NCBI GenBank assembly: GCA_964019135.1
Contig: OZ025255.1
Location: 21,615,708 to 21,679,707, forward strand
Reading direction: 5' to 3'
Source: Arenicola marina
Lineage: Eukaryota > Annelida > Polychaeta > Arenicolidae
Length of the DNA: 64,000 bases
The notes below the pieces were generated by a model that saw only the letters and a program-made list of their open reading frames with translations, was not told where the DNA came from and made no database searches. The position numbers and the translations under genes are program-made. Below are positions 23,805 through 35,775 of this stretch, one piece after another; position 1 is the first letter of the stretch, and each line of letters opens with the position of its first letter.

Positions 23805-26029
23805 TTGATTCGTCGCCAAGCATGACGCATGCGTTGCTATGCGTGACGTAGACTACAGAAACTGTGCAAATTACAGCGGTGATCGAAAAAGTACAATATG
23901 TAAGTACGACGGTATCAGGGCGCCATAAAACTTCCTGTCCTGTAATGTCGTCATTGTGGGGTCATTAAGACGATCATATGGCATCCATACGTCGCTATAA
24001 TGCGTTACCATGGCGTCATGGAACATCCATAATGCATTATAGGGCGTCATTGTGGCGTCTGTGTGTTGTAAATTTGACATCCTTAGGGATATTAGGTAGC
24101 AAACCGCTTATTCTGGTGGATTAGTTATTGCTTTACACCTGATGTGATACGACACTGTGATGCAGTATTTAATGTCTGTAACTAAAGAGTTACTTTTAAA
24201 CAGTAACCGAAAACCCGGTGAAGATGTCGTGCTGTCATGTATCGCCGCCTGAGACGCTGAAAATAGACCGATCCAGGCTGTCAATCATTCACTGACGTCA
24301 CTGTTGCTTTCATCCCATCATGTGATGAGAAAAGTTCTTCCTCGTGCGATATGTCGGGCAAACAAGTCGGACAAACAAAGCAGCATTTCACTTTCTTGTT
24401 AGTGAGTACTTCTCACTTCTATCTATCCTCAGTTATGATTGTCAATTTCATACTCACGATCAAGGAAAAGGGACTCAAGCGTGAGCGGAATTAGCTCAGA
24501 GTGTGGATCGGTCTATTGTCAGGCTATTGTCAGGCTATTGTCAGGCTATTGTCAAGTTTTTATCGTGGTTCCTTGCTGTATTGCGATTTCCCTACATTCT
24601 TATGCTGCTGACTTTGCAGCTGTAGCGTTGATACTCGTTACACTTACCATACAGATACGTGGATAGATAGATATTTTGTTTCTTATGGTCATTGTGAGTT
24701 CAATAATACAGCACACACGCAAACAACAGAAACATGCAGCACACCCAGCCATCATGGCTTATAAGTGACTTCAAATCGAACGATATAACTGAATATAAAT
24801 GACCAATATTATATTTATTGTTTGTAATCTCTCGCAGTCTATTATTATTAACTAATATTAACCATGCTAACCATGAAAGACAAATAAAACATGTAACATA
24901 CATTAGATTTCATGTTCGCCACAATTAGCCGGAAGTGACGACTGAAGGAAAAATGCATGTAGTTTCACGTGGGGAATTTGTTCATAGTTACTGTCATATT
25001 TGTTTAGATTTGTACAGCTAATCTAATGACAGCGGGCAAAAGGATTGCTAAATTGTGCAATGAGATAGTAAGTTACGTGACATTCGTATAGGCGGCAACC
25101 GAAAACAACTCTAAACCTATATTTAGTAGCATGTGGAAAACAATCTTTATTAATTATATCAAACAAAATGCTCAACCTTGGCCATAGTGATCAGAGGATC
25201 TGCCCGAGAACCTTCGTCGGTTGGTAACCGGCTACAAGAAGGTAAGCCCTTCTTACTCATTACGAAGATCAAACAACTCCAGTTGACCTTCACCTTTATG
25301 TTATTGGTGTACCATTAGCGCGATACCACGGCCAATTATTAGGCACAGACTGTGATCTGGCCGGTCAGAAACTAGCTCAGCCAACGCAGGCCGGGTTCAA
25401 TTACGGTGAAACGCGATATGTTTTTCGACATCGAGTCTTATTCATGACGAGGCTTTGGGGACCCCCTGGGGTGATACCTTGAGCTCGGGCTCGAGAAATT
25501 GATCTGTGAGGTGTAATAGTATGACCTTTTTGCCCCCCCCCCCCCCCTTCGGCACCTACCGGTGGAACCGACAATATACCCTGCGCTTCAAGATTGGCTA
25601 CCCCATCCCCGATTAAGTAATCATGCCCCCCCCGCTCACGTAATCATACCCCCCCCCCCCCCGCCACACACACACGCATACTCACTTGGGCAAATTCCGG
25701 GATATGCAACAATCATGGAACGGTTTATTGGTGAATCACTTTAGTGAGTAAATAAGGTTCTTGCCAAGATTGCTTACGTGCTGTCCTAGTGAACACGTCA
25801 CGTGTTCCGCGACATCAAATCCTGCATGTCGCGGTCGAAGTTTACCAGTTGGAATAAAGTTAGATACAGCAATATACTCCTACAACATCCTTCTGTTTTC
25901 GTCAGCATTATCCTTCAGTCCTAGAATCATATACTCGGTTTGCACTGTTGTTTTAATATACTTTATACACACAGACATTTCTCAATTTCTTTGATTCTTC
26001 ATCTTCGTAATATATATATATATACCCTA
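23805..26029. other. 3' flank of the GPCR and intergenic
   Basis: An AATAAA at about 24884 is the first clear polyadenylation-type hexamer I noticed downstream, but it is distant. A tandem of an 11-bp unit ATTGTCAGGCT (about four copies) lies at 24518-24556. C-runs occur at about 25534-25547 and 25651-25662. No second gene was recognised. Confidence 0.45.
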
Positions 26030-26420
26030 TAGATTAAGGTTCTGCAACAATACGTCTGCAGTGTAAGGAAATCCAAATATAACGTCGACGATAGATAAAT
26101 GTACTTTGGTGTCAAAGATAACTTCAATTAGATTTTACACTTTCGACCAAATGGCTTGTACAATCACGATGGAAGATAAAATGTTCTAAAGTTGAATATT
26201 TCCATATGTCTTACAGTGAGGCCCTTCAGATAACTTCCATTTGAATAGGTTGCTTTGACAAGCTAAATTCCTGTAATATCTCATATTGAAAACTGTGTAT
26301 CTTTATACTAGTACGGGTTACCTTGAGAGGGAGAGTAAAAAACGTTCTAAAATCAGCATCGTTCCACAAAGGAAATTCTTCGATTCATCTGGCAATGAAT
26401 GTGAGTGTTCTTTCTTTACG
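26030..26420 (-). pseudogene. L1/Tx1-like LINE, C-terminal remnant
   Basis: Minus-strand translation gives FPLWNDADFRTFFTLPLKVT, followed by an FQYEILQEF string and, further on after a shift, TLEHFIFHRDC. This is the order found at the end of L1/Tx1-type ORF2 proteins: a 'W..lp...tr..kl..FQY.il' block and then the 'lEHlfw.C' zinc-knuckle block. Stops and frameshifts show decay. It lies on the same strand as, and downstream of, the 27.3-27.6 kb piece, so both probably come from one insertion. Confidence 0.6.
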
Positions 26421-27307
26421 CTCAGTTAATATTTTGCGTATCAACGCACAGGTAACATACGTTATTGGATGCTTCAGGCCATTCAAGGTAACAACAAAAA
26501 CATTTGTTGCATCTTCATCGTTATTATTCGGAATATACGGACCCATTGTTGAGGTATCGCATGACATATACTATTATATAACATAGAATTGATATAAAGA
26601 TTGCGTACTAAGCCATCTCCCTTCGCTATTTATTTAATGGCCAACATTACATTACATTAATGTCGCTTGCCTTCCTCTTTGTAAAACCAGTGTGATGTTT
26701 TTTTTATGACGACCTTGTTGATTAAAATGAATTTGTTGCGCCATAGACCTTCGGCTCTGATATCCTGTATGTTTGGCGCGACAGAGAAAAAAATAACCTA
26801 GATATCTAGCACTTGCTGGTAAAACGTGCTTACTGGTTTACTAATGAATGTTATTGATAACTTGCTAGTTAATTCATCTGTTGTGATATTCATTAAAGCA
26901 ATATATTCCGTATTTTGTCGTATTACCAACCTCTTCTCCATGTCAAACAAGTACATTCTGCCTTGAATTTAAATCATGAAAGCATGTGGGCTATCCGGAG
27001 AGAATCATTTTGGTCACTGGAGCAAAAGTTGGTGGCCGGCTTTATATCCCCGCACGCCTGTTCGCCGTTTGGTATTTTGTGTGTGATGTCGACCGCGGCT
27101 CGCTATCACGTTCGCGCGCGATATAAATAAACCGCGCAGTTTTATGTTGAAATGTTTCTTTTACAGTCTCAAAGACATATAAAATATATGCATCATAAAT
27201 GTTGAGATACTTTTTGTCTTGATTGTAAAATGTAAAAAATCTAAGATGGCGCATGTAAGTATATTGCTTTAGGTGATATGGCAAAATGTTAGTAGTCGGT
27301 TCCTATT
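26421..27307. other. Sequence between two LINE pieces
   Basis: This is probably the decayed middle part of the same minus-strand LINE insertion, but I could not recognise conserved blocks here. Confidence 0.35.
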
Positions 27308-27590
27308 GTAATAGTCGTTTTATACTCATTATCTTTTTACTTAAAATTATCGAATCAAAAGACGGCATCTTTAAACCGCTATTATCATAGTCAGATATCA
27401 TGGTATCTCTTTTTACCTTGGTAGGCTTACCGTTCCATACGAAGTTAACGATTTCTTTATCTACACGTTGAATGAATTCAAGAGGAACATATAAGACAAC
27501 TGTTGCATATTTTAACTGAGAGATTGCCGGACTTTTTAGAACGTTAATTTTCCCTTCAGGGATATGTTTCTTACAGACCGTTTCAGTTTA
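27308..27590 (-). pseudogene. L1/Tx1-like LINE, post-RT segment
   Basis: The minus strand is open from about 27590 to a TAG near 27308. It reads through HIPEGKINVLKSPAISQL, then VDKEIVNFVWNGKPTKVKR, then SGLKMPSFDSIILSKKIMS. This matches the conserved stretch after the reverse-transcriptase core of L1/Tx1-like elements (EGKI..lKsLai.ql; F.WnGk..kvkr; GGLkmpdf). The missing second Gly (SGL for GGL) and the stop soon after show decay. Confidence 0.75.
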
Positions 27591-28900
27591 GCTTGAGCGA
27601 ATATAAATTCTTACACATACACCTTCGAAGATAAAACACTGTTGATGAGTAAAAGCCGAAACGTGGGTGTGTCGTTTGATTGAAACAAACTCTTCTGGTG
27701 TCTTCTTAGTATGTCATTTATTAACATTACCGAACTGACGTCACATGACCACAGGGGGTGCTGGGCAGCCACCTAGGCTTATCTATGCATGGGTCTATGA
27801 CATCGTCAACGCAATGCTTAAATAACACGTCTGTTCTTGGCGCTTTGGCGCTAATATGGCAGAACGATATCAGCCCGCAAAACAACGAATTTAACATAAC
27901 TTGACATCGCCCGTTATGTTTGCATACCAGCTCCGGAAGTCGAATGGCGGGCAGTTAAACCGCTTGACTTCAAGCGATTGCTTCAGCGTCGCTGGGTCCG
28001 TTCATAGAAACCAAACTAATAACGTAGTACGGATGGGAAAAACTTAACCCCAGTTTAACTTCCGGAGAGACGAGTGGCGAGCGGCGGGCGATTCGAAATT
28101 TGTTGTGTGAAGAAAGATTGACATGTCATGAAACATCTAGTCTGTTGACAGACATCAACAGTGCTACCTAGTAACATAACATCTACGGAGTTAAAAAATA
28201 CTGGATTTGGCGGTAAGTGTTGCTTAGTTTGTCTTACAGAGATGCTGAAGGCAACCCAGGGCGTTCAGGGGTACAATACTTGGTTGACTCTGTGGCTGTA
28301 GACTGGCACTGTCAGATTTTCGCCCGTCCTACAGCCACAGAACTGGGGCTAGGAGAAACTAGGTAAGGGCATCATTTGATATTTATCCTGCGAGTTACTC
28401 GATGACGAGCGATTGATGATAACCTTCGGTCATGGAATTAACGTTGGGAGCCCAGATATCGCCATAGGGCGATAAAGGAAGGAAAATAACGCAGATCTCC
28501 GGGACTCGGGTCTCCACGCCAGCCGCGGGGAATAGGCTACAACTTCCGGTGCTAGTGACTGCTGGGCCGTCCGACGCTAGATCAACGTCAAACTGGATAT
28601 CTTAACATCGGATTGGTTGGTATGGCAATGTGATATCCCATAGCCTTGTAGATATAGGTAGTGGAAAGCATCTTCGAAATGGTGGGCATAATGAAAACTG
28701 GCTTGAAGAAATACGTATTTGGCACTGAGTCTCGGCGAAAAGTAAAGCCTGGCGTAACGTGCCCCCCCCCCCCCCACCTCCATCCCCTATAACCATGCCA
28801 CGCGATTCACTGAGCCAGGAATAATGTATAATGAATAATATGAGACACTTACCTGTAGGGAACATTGAACTCACCTATCTACACTGAAACGGTGAAGACC
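27591..28900. other. Intergenic, no gene recognised
   Basis: A C-run lies at about 28762-28775. No coding exon, RNA gene or repeat was recognised. Confidence 0.45.
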
Positions 28901-28904
28901 AATT

Positions 28905-29365
28905 CGTCATCTTATATGGATATAATGGACACCCATTCCCCCATCCTGTCAATGAAATCTACATGGATATTCAAAACTCTATTCGGTTAATGAAGCTTAC
29001 ATGGATATCCAAAGCCCAGGGGCGGATCCAGGAAGTTGAAAGGGGGAGGGGGCATCATTGAAACGTGCGACGGGGGCAAGGCTCTAAACAAAATTGCGAC
29101 CAGGGGATAAACCAAGTTTCTGACGACCGGGGGGGGGGGGAGCGGCACTGGAAACTTGCGAACGGGGGGTGTCCACGCCGCCTCATATATCGTTCTTCCT
29201 CAGATGGCCTAAATTTGAGAAACGACATTCTTTCTCAAAAGGCGGGGGGGCGTCCCGGAACCTCTGGATCTCCGCACCTGGATCCGCCCTTGAAACCCAA
29301 ATCCTGTCAATGAAGTTACATGGATATCCAAACCCCCATTCTGTCAATGAAATTTACATCGCCCT
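28905..29365 (+). repeat. ~39-bp tandem repeat interrupted by a MITE
   Basis: Units built on ACATGGATATCCAAA and CTGTCAATGAA occur at about 28915, 28961, 29000, 29318 and 29350. The third unit is split by the inverted-repeat element at 29017-29292, so the tandem array is older than the insertion. Confidence 0.8.
29017..29292. mobile_element. MITE with CAGGGGCGGATCCAGG terminal inverted repeats
   Basis: The left end CAGGGGCGGATCCAGG and right end CCTGGATCCGCCCTTG are inverted copies with one mismatch. Flanks AAAGCC and AAACCC look like a slightly decayed target duplication. There is no coding capacity. It is the same family as 51731-51970 and 6889-7135; the superfamily is not determined. Confidence 0.8.
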
Positions 29366-29985
29366 GGTGTTTGGTTCGACCATGCCGGTGTGCATGCGGC
29401 AAAATGTGCAGCGATTATGTGATTACCCTCCAGTGTCCGCATCCAGGACATCTCAGAGCACCGTAAGGGGTTTTGGAAGCGTACTCATTTCATGAAATAT
29501 CGTGCACATGCGAAAAGAAAAGTTAGAATTACTCACATAATAGTATTTTCCCAGAATGAATTTTAATCGTGGAAATGAATTGGACAGATTGGTCAATCAG
29601 TTTCAACTATTCATGAAATATACACTTTATCTTAACTCTCTTGAGATTAAGTGGCAAACAGCGTCAGCAATACCCACAGTTTGACGTCATAGAGCATCAT
29701 ATTTTTTCCCGTTAACCTTACTGTACCTGCTATAAAATGTTCTTTTTCGTTCTGGTACAACCTTGTCTTTTTGCAAAACGGACTTCAATAGATGATATCC
29801 ATCTGCAATATGGGAACAAGTACTGAAAATGAGCAATTGTCACACACATCATTGTGACATTTATAATATAAAGAAATATGGTACGGTGTCGGTTTCACGG
29901 ATTGCATAGTTATCATAGGACACACTTAACCAAATGCAAACCAGAAAAATTAGCAAACCTACATTGGGTGACGGCGACAAACACA
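29366..29985. other. Intergenic, no gene recognised
   Basis: No feature was seen. Confidence 0.4.
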
Positions 29986-30700
29986 CGTCACCTCACACAC
30001 TGTGCTTGTCCCAAACACACGCCAGCCTACACACTGTGCTTGTCTCAGACACCCGCCAGCACACACACTGTGCGTGTCCCAAACACACGCCAGCACACAC
30101 ACTGTGCTTGTCCCCAACCCACGCCAGCTCACACACTTTGCTTGTCCCAAACACACGCCACCTCACACACTGTGCTTGTCCCAAACACAAGCCACTTCAC
30201 ACACTGTGCTTGTCCCAAACACAGGCCAGCACACACACTGTGCTTGTCTCGGACACACGCCAGCTCACACACTGTGCGAGTCCCAAAAACACGCCACCTC
30301 ACACACTGTGCTTGTCCCAATCACACGCCACCTCACACGCTGTGCTTGTCCCAAACACATGCCAGCTCACACACTATGCTTGTCCCAAACCCACGCCAGC
30401 TCACACACTGTGCTTGTCCCAAACACACGCCACCTCACACACTGTGCTTGTCCCAAACACACGCCACCTCACACACTGTGCTTGTCCCAAGCACACGCCA
30501 GCACACACACTGTGCTTGTCTCAGACACACGCCAGCTCACACACTGTGCGTGTCCCAAAAACACGCCACTTCACACACTGTGCTTGTCCCAAGCACACGC
30601 CACCTCACACGCTGTGCTTGTCCCAAACACATGCCAGCTCACACACTGTGCTTGTCCCAAACACAATGTCATAGACACGCGCCACCTCACACCCTGTCCC
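29986..30700 (+). repeat. 34-bp minisatellite, about 21 copies
   Basis: The unit CACACACTGTGCTTGTCCCA plus AACACACGCCACCT is repeated with few substitutions. Since 34 is not a multiple of three and the unit has no stop in any plus frame, all three plus frames stay open, each cycling HTLCLSQTHAS, HTVLVPNTRHL and THCACPKHTP-type peptides. Apparent proteins of 246-326 residues here are best read as repeat artefacts. Confidence 0.9.
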
Positions 30701-33503
30701 AAACACACGCAAATGGCCTCCGGTTTGTTCCACGACCGTTTCCTCTTCCGATAAATTCATCCAGTCGTGAAACCCATTTGACACGCGCATTAGTTAAGCA
30801 CTACAGAATGACTTGGCTAAGGCAACATGGGAATACAATGAACAAGGCAATAACATGACCCACTTTCTGATTGGTATTATTGATTTCAAGATAGCTACAT
30901 AGAGTCCGTGTCAGAAAAAAACAAGTACTTACATCCATTATAACCGGTTACTGGGTGCCACTACATTCAATTACTTTTGCGATTTGGTGGTCCTGTCAAC
31001 CAGTACTTTAGCGTTAGATCAGAAGGCGGCTAAAATTATGTACCCTGACCCGAACCGCCTTGCGACCTCCAGCAGAAAATGAATATTGGCCGGATGCTAC
31101 TGCTTCGACCTTTCACATGAATGATGAAATGCATGTAAGAAGCGGATATAGTATTCCCTTGACCTGATCTCGCATAACATCTGACACAAAACAATTATCA
31201 GGTTCTTCTATTCGAGCCTAAAACATATCTGACCCCAATTAACTTCCATCCCTGCCTTTTTACTTCCATCCAAGCACGAACAAACACATGTTTAATTCTC
31301 ATCTGAGCCCATATTGCTTCAATACTTCATCGACAAATATTCTAGTTTGGCACAGCCCAAACTTCGTTTCCAGATTTTTTATTGCTTCACAAAAGTACGA
31401 TAGGCTCTGTAACATGACAAACCGTGCACTCGCCACTGGTTGATTAGCGAACGACCGTACCCGCAAGACTATTGATTTAAAGCCAATTTTCTTTTAAAAA
31501 TTGACGTTTCCAATTGATCTTAAGATAGTTGCGGCTTCGGTTGATGAAGCCCATTGGATAGTGCCAGACATTTCGGCAATAATCTCGTCGATATCCTACC
31601 ATTTGGGCCTTTCTATTTTTTCATATGCAGTTTCGCGAACCAGAACTCATAATGGCAGAGCACTCAGGGGTGGTTGAAACGGTTCTGCACTCTCTTAAAG
31701 GCAATTTTGTTTATCGTTATCTGGGGAATGTCATTTGTCGTTGCAACGGCTGAGAGACACACATGATCATTGCCAAGGGGGTGCCAGCAACAACGAAAAT
31801 CAATATTCAGTAGGAACTATTGGTAGCAATTATGCGTTTCAGTCGCTGGTATTTGAGCCACATGTTGTTTCTTTAAAACCATTGATCAAATCGAATTAAG
31901 GCTGGCAGAGGCCATGGTAAGGAAAAGTCGATACAGTGAACATGAAGCTACTGAAACTGCCCCATGAGCGCGCTAGATTAGAGAGTGCATTAAAAGAAAA
32001 ACACATAAACATGTTGATGTAACAATAGAAGATCTATAATTAATTAAATATGTTTATATTGCATGAAATAATTTTATTTATTTTGGGGGGATTTGCATTT
32101 GTTGCCACAAAAACCTTCTTCTTCCCCAATTAAAAAATATTTGCATCCAAAGTGATATGGCCTGCTTTGGTCGTACCATATCTACGATATTTTAGAAATT
32201 AGCGAAAGAAAATTGGTTCTATTTGCTAAAAAACGCCATTTATGCACAAAAGGCCGTACTTTTGTCAGGTCAAAAAGCCTTCCTCTCCTCCAATTCGAAC
32301 ATTTTTGCATAAACAGTGATGTGGCCTCCTTTGTTTATACCACATCTACCATATGTAAGGCATTAGCGAAAGAAATTTATTTTTCATTTTGTCATGAAAA
32401 GTCGCCACTGTGCATAGTTGTGAAGAATGTATGCTCAAAAGTATAATAAAAGTATCTTTCGCATATAGTTAAGCAGATAGTGATGCATGCCATTATTACC
32501 ATGGACATATGTTACATTGATGTTGATGATCTCATGTGTGCTGTAAGCAAACACAAATAAACCACTCATGTCGTACTTTCTATGTTTTCTGTACATTTAT
32601 TCAGTAGTATTGTAGTATTGGGCGGCTTTGACGACGACAAAATATTGACGTATTCTGTGCAATACTAAAGTATTCTACTTAGATTTTTTGACATTTCAGA
32701 GTCAAGAGTAAAAAGTTCCTCAAAAAGCTGCGCGGACTATTTTATCGCGCGCAGATGTCCTAGTGTGTCACACTGAATACCGAACAGCGAACAGGTGCGC
32801 CAGGATATAAAGCCGGCCACTAACTTCTGCTGCTTCTTTCTTATTTTTTCCGTCTTGTTGTGGTATCAATAAGAAACGGAGCATATCCTTTTAAAGCAAC
32901 CGCCCTGCTTTTCAATGACTTTCTATCGTGCCACTGCATTGCCATTGCCAAAGAGGATAGGCCGATCCAGGTTGACGGTCCACTTTTTGTCCGGTTCAAC
33001 AATAGCGGAAGGTTGGCGCTGTATGAAATCTTACGACCGGGATTGGTCGGTGTCATTCGAAAAAACACCCACGATTGAAAACTGGAACCGGGTCCGGAAC
33101 CCTGGCTTCTTGAATGGACGTTGCGTTGCTGCCTCACAAATCTGCGAGACGGTTTTCCAATATCTATGAAACCAGTGACTTCATTTTAGTCTGCTGGAAG
33201 CTGCTGACTCGTGCTTCCATCTAGTGACTCATTCGGCCCTAATAATATTGGGACAGTGCAACGAGAAGATACCGTCTGGTGTAGATAGCTCACCAGCCGT
33301 AGCCGTAGCAAGGCATCAGCGAGATGCACAGTCGCGAGTTCAAGCGTTTTCGTTTTTGTTGCGTTTTTTATGCTGATCTCGGAAGCACTGAAACCGGAAC
33401 TAATGTGCAACTTTTCATGACGCGATTACCATATTACCATGACGACATATTTTTACGTTCCAATTTTCGTCACACATTCTGTGACCCATAAGGATTGTCT
33501 AAG
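30701..33503. other. Intergenic, no gene recognised
   Basis: Two open plus frames at about 32860-33170 overlap each other and carry no family motif. The rest is AT-rich without recognisable features. Confidence 0.4.
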
Positions 33504-33781
33504 TGCTGACGCCCACTGGATGCAACTCGTCGCGCGAACAAGTTAGCTATGTTGAAGATTCATCGCGCTGAATTTCTTTTTTTTTTACCTGATTGAGTGA
33601 AATCTCGACGGCATGCCGACCGACGACCAAAAAATAGAAAATTTCCCAACGCGGAGCCACGTCGGCACCGCGTCGGCACCGCATACAGTGGGCGTCAGCC
33701 AAGTGAAACTCAAGTGTTCTATTTTTGGGGCCCGCCTCTGCGTCTAGTAGATTCCGTCGCTGTGTCTAGTGGGCGTTAGCA
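33504..33781. mobile_element. Candidate MITE with TGCTGACGCCCACTGG-type ends
   Basis: The left end TGCTGACGCCCACTGG and the right end, whose reverse complement reads TGCTAACGCCCACTAG, form inverted repeats of about 16 bp with two mismatches. An internal AGTGGGCGTCAGC string repeats the end motif. No coding capacity; target duplication not clear. Confidence 0.55.
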
Positions 33782-34700
33782 TCAATATTACATACTTTTT
33801 ACTAAATGAAACCGTATGTTTAACGCTACGTAACATCTAGTTGCCCGCTGGCACTCCCTATTTGGCATATGCACCCCGTCATATCAGGTGGTGGTGTCAC
33901 TTACACTCGCTATCTGGTACCGACACACGATCACATCTGAGGGTGGATAGAAGCTGGCCGTTTGTGATGCTTTGTGCATCCGCACAACAATGAGGGTTTG
34001 TCATTTATAAATGATATAAATACGAAAGACATGTTGCCAAACTAAGTCGTATCAGTGATATGTCTTAAATTAGCTCATAAATTATTGATAATGCATTGCC
34101 AGAGTGCCAATGAAAGAATGTGTATTTGTATCGCAAATATCAAGAATGTGTTTATGGTGTTAAAGCCAACCAATTATTGTTTGGCACCTTATAGATTTAT
34201 TTAATATATGTGATCGCATTGTTACCCTGTACATTCGGATTTGTGGTCACATTTTTGTTACAACTTCACTGCACAGATAAATTCCCATGAAACTTGATCA
34301 ATTGATATAGCAAAATTTACAAACCACCCAGAGAAGCTGGATTCAATTTTGAGAATATGGATATTCGCAATAAATATATGATCGAATGCATATTTTCTTC
34401 AGAACATTGTGGATAAGTTTTAACACGTTGCAATGGAATATCTACATCTGGTTACAATTTAAAAACACACACACACAAAATGTGTTGTTAAATTATGGAA
34501 TATCTTAACCTAATTAACTAATCTATGTGCAAGATAATATATATTGACGGATGCAGCATCTCATATTGAACAAACGGATGTAAGTGTCGACGTGTCTTAT
34601 GATTATTGCCCAAGGAAAGTCAATCTACATATAGATAGCACATTTTTTTCAGAATTTGGCTATACATTAAGCAAATCCATCACCCGGTTCCAAACTTCTG
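33782..34700. other. AT-rich intergenic
   Basis: Contains a short (AC)n at about 34467-34478. No gene was recognised. Confidence 0.4.
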
Positions 34701-35310
34701 ACAAGTCAGGCAATCTAAAGAACACAGTGCCGTCTTGTCCCTCCATTTGGCAGGCAATTTCAAAATCTCTGTGGTCTGGCTCATGGACTACTATATATTC
34801 TGAATTATCGCGTTCGGTCAAGATGGGACGCGGTACTTCTGCTGCTGTGACCGCTATGTTTTGCACACTTTCTCAGCTTGGTATTTGGATTCCATAGTCT
34901 TTCGGCTTTAAAAAGAGATTACAAAACCTTTGTCTGTCGGCCGGTGTGGGAGGGGGGGGGGTGCGGTTCGGTCAACTTAAAATTAAGCCTCCTTTTGCGA
35001 CTTGGCCAATAGACTTTAAAGAAAGACGATTCTCAAGCTGAACGCTGCGGTCAGGCTATTATACCCATGGCAAAAGAATCGGCTGGATAAGGTTTAATGC
35101 CATTGTAACTCCCAGCGAATCTGGTTGGATGGGCTCAGAGACGTTCACAGATTGGCTGGGACACTTTATTGCTACTGTCACACAACTAACAGATGACCCA
35201 GTCCCACTAGAGCCGGATGGCCATATATCACATGGAACTGGCTATTGGTCTGGACCCCCTGCTGCAGGAAAAATGTCAAGCTGATGCCGCTCGCCCGCAA
35301 CTAGTTCCGT
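34700..35310 (+). pseudogene. Pogo/Tigger-type DDE transposase remnant
   Basis: At 35115-35232 the plus strand reads ESGWMGSETFTDWLGHFI and then PVPLEPDGHISH. This matches the DDE_1 transposase pattern 'sGWm....F..Wl.hFi', followed by 'PvLLllDgH.sH', which carries the second catalytic Asp. A one-base shift then leads to MELAIGL, the usual continuation. About 250 bp upstream, GRGTSAAVTAMFCTLSQLGI resembles the 'ERGt.vTv.ca.sa.G' block. Stops and shifts between blocks make it non-functional. I could not identify the DNA-binding part or the inverted repeats. Confidence 0.6.
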
Positions 35311-35499
35311 ATATGTTCCAAAATTATGGATACTTCAGTGCCATTGAAGGCGACATGATCAACGCAGAAATGCCTCTAAGGGTCAATCCCGTATGGTTGC
35401 TTGGAAGAACTTATGAGGGGCCCTTGCGACCTCTTGGTGTTATTTGTCCCTCATCGCTGTTCAACCGGCTGCGTGGCCCACCGCCGTGGGCCTTAACCC

Positions 35500-35775
35500 G
35501 TGGATCCTATCCATATGCCCTAAGTCCTAACTCTCATTCCAATGTCTGACCCTTAATCTCTAATCCCTGACTCCTAATACCTAACTCTGTCAATGTTGGG
35601 TCATTGACAGCGCCAGTCATGACCCTGATTCCCAATGGCTGACCCTTAATCCCTGAGCCCTTAATCTTCAATCCCTGACCCATAATTCCTAATACCTGAC
35701 CCTTAAGACCTAACCGATGACCTTTAATGCTCAGTCACAGATTCATAACCCTTAATCCCCGAGCCTAACAATAAT
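35500..35775 (+). repeat. Degenerate CCCTAATC/CCTGAC repeat
   Basis: Loosely periodic strings such as GACCCTTAATC, CCTAATACCT and AATCCCTGA recur for about 270 bp with irregular spacing. They resemble heavily decayed short tandem repeats; a similarity to telomere-like CCCTAA is only superficial. Confidence 0.55.

Noticed and set aside
29878..30858. Apparent 326-residue Cys/His-rich protein
   Set aside because: All three plus frames of the 34-bp minisatellite are open, and the non-repeat ends show no coding signature.
34660..34866. Minus-strand frame with good-looking composition
   Set aside because: It starts with GTG rather than ATG and lies opposite transposase-like blocks on the plus strand.
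35500..35775. Interstitial telomere repeat
   Set aside because: The strings are irregular and only partly match CCCTAA; no run of exact hexamers is present.
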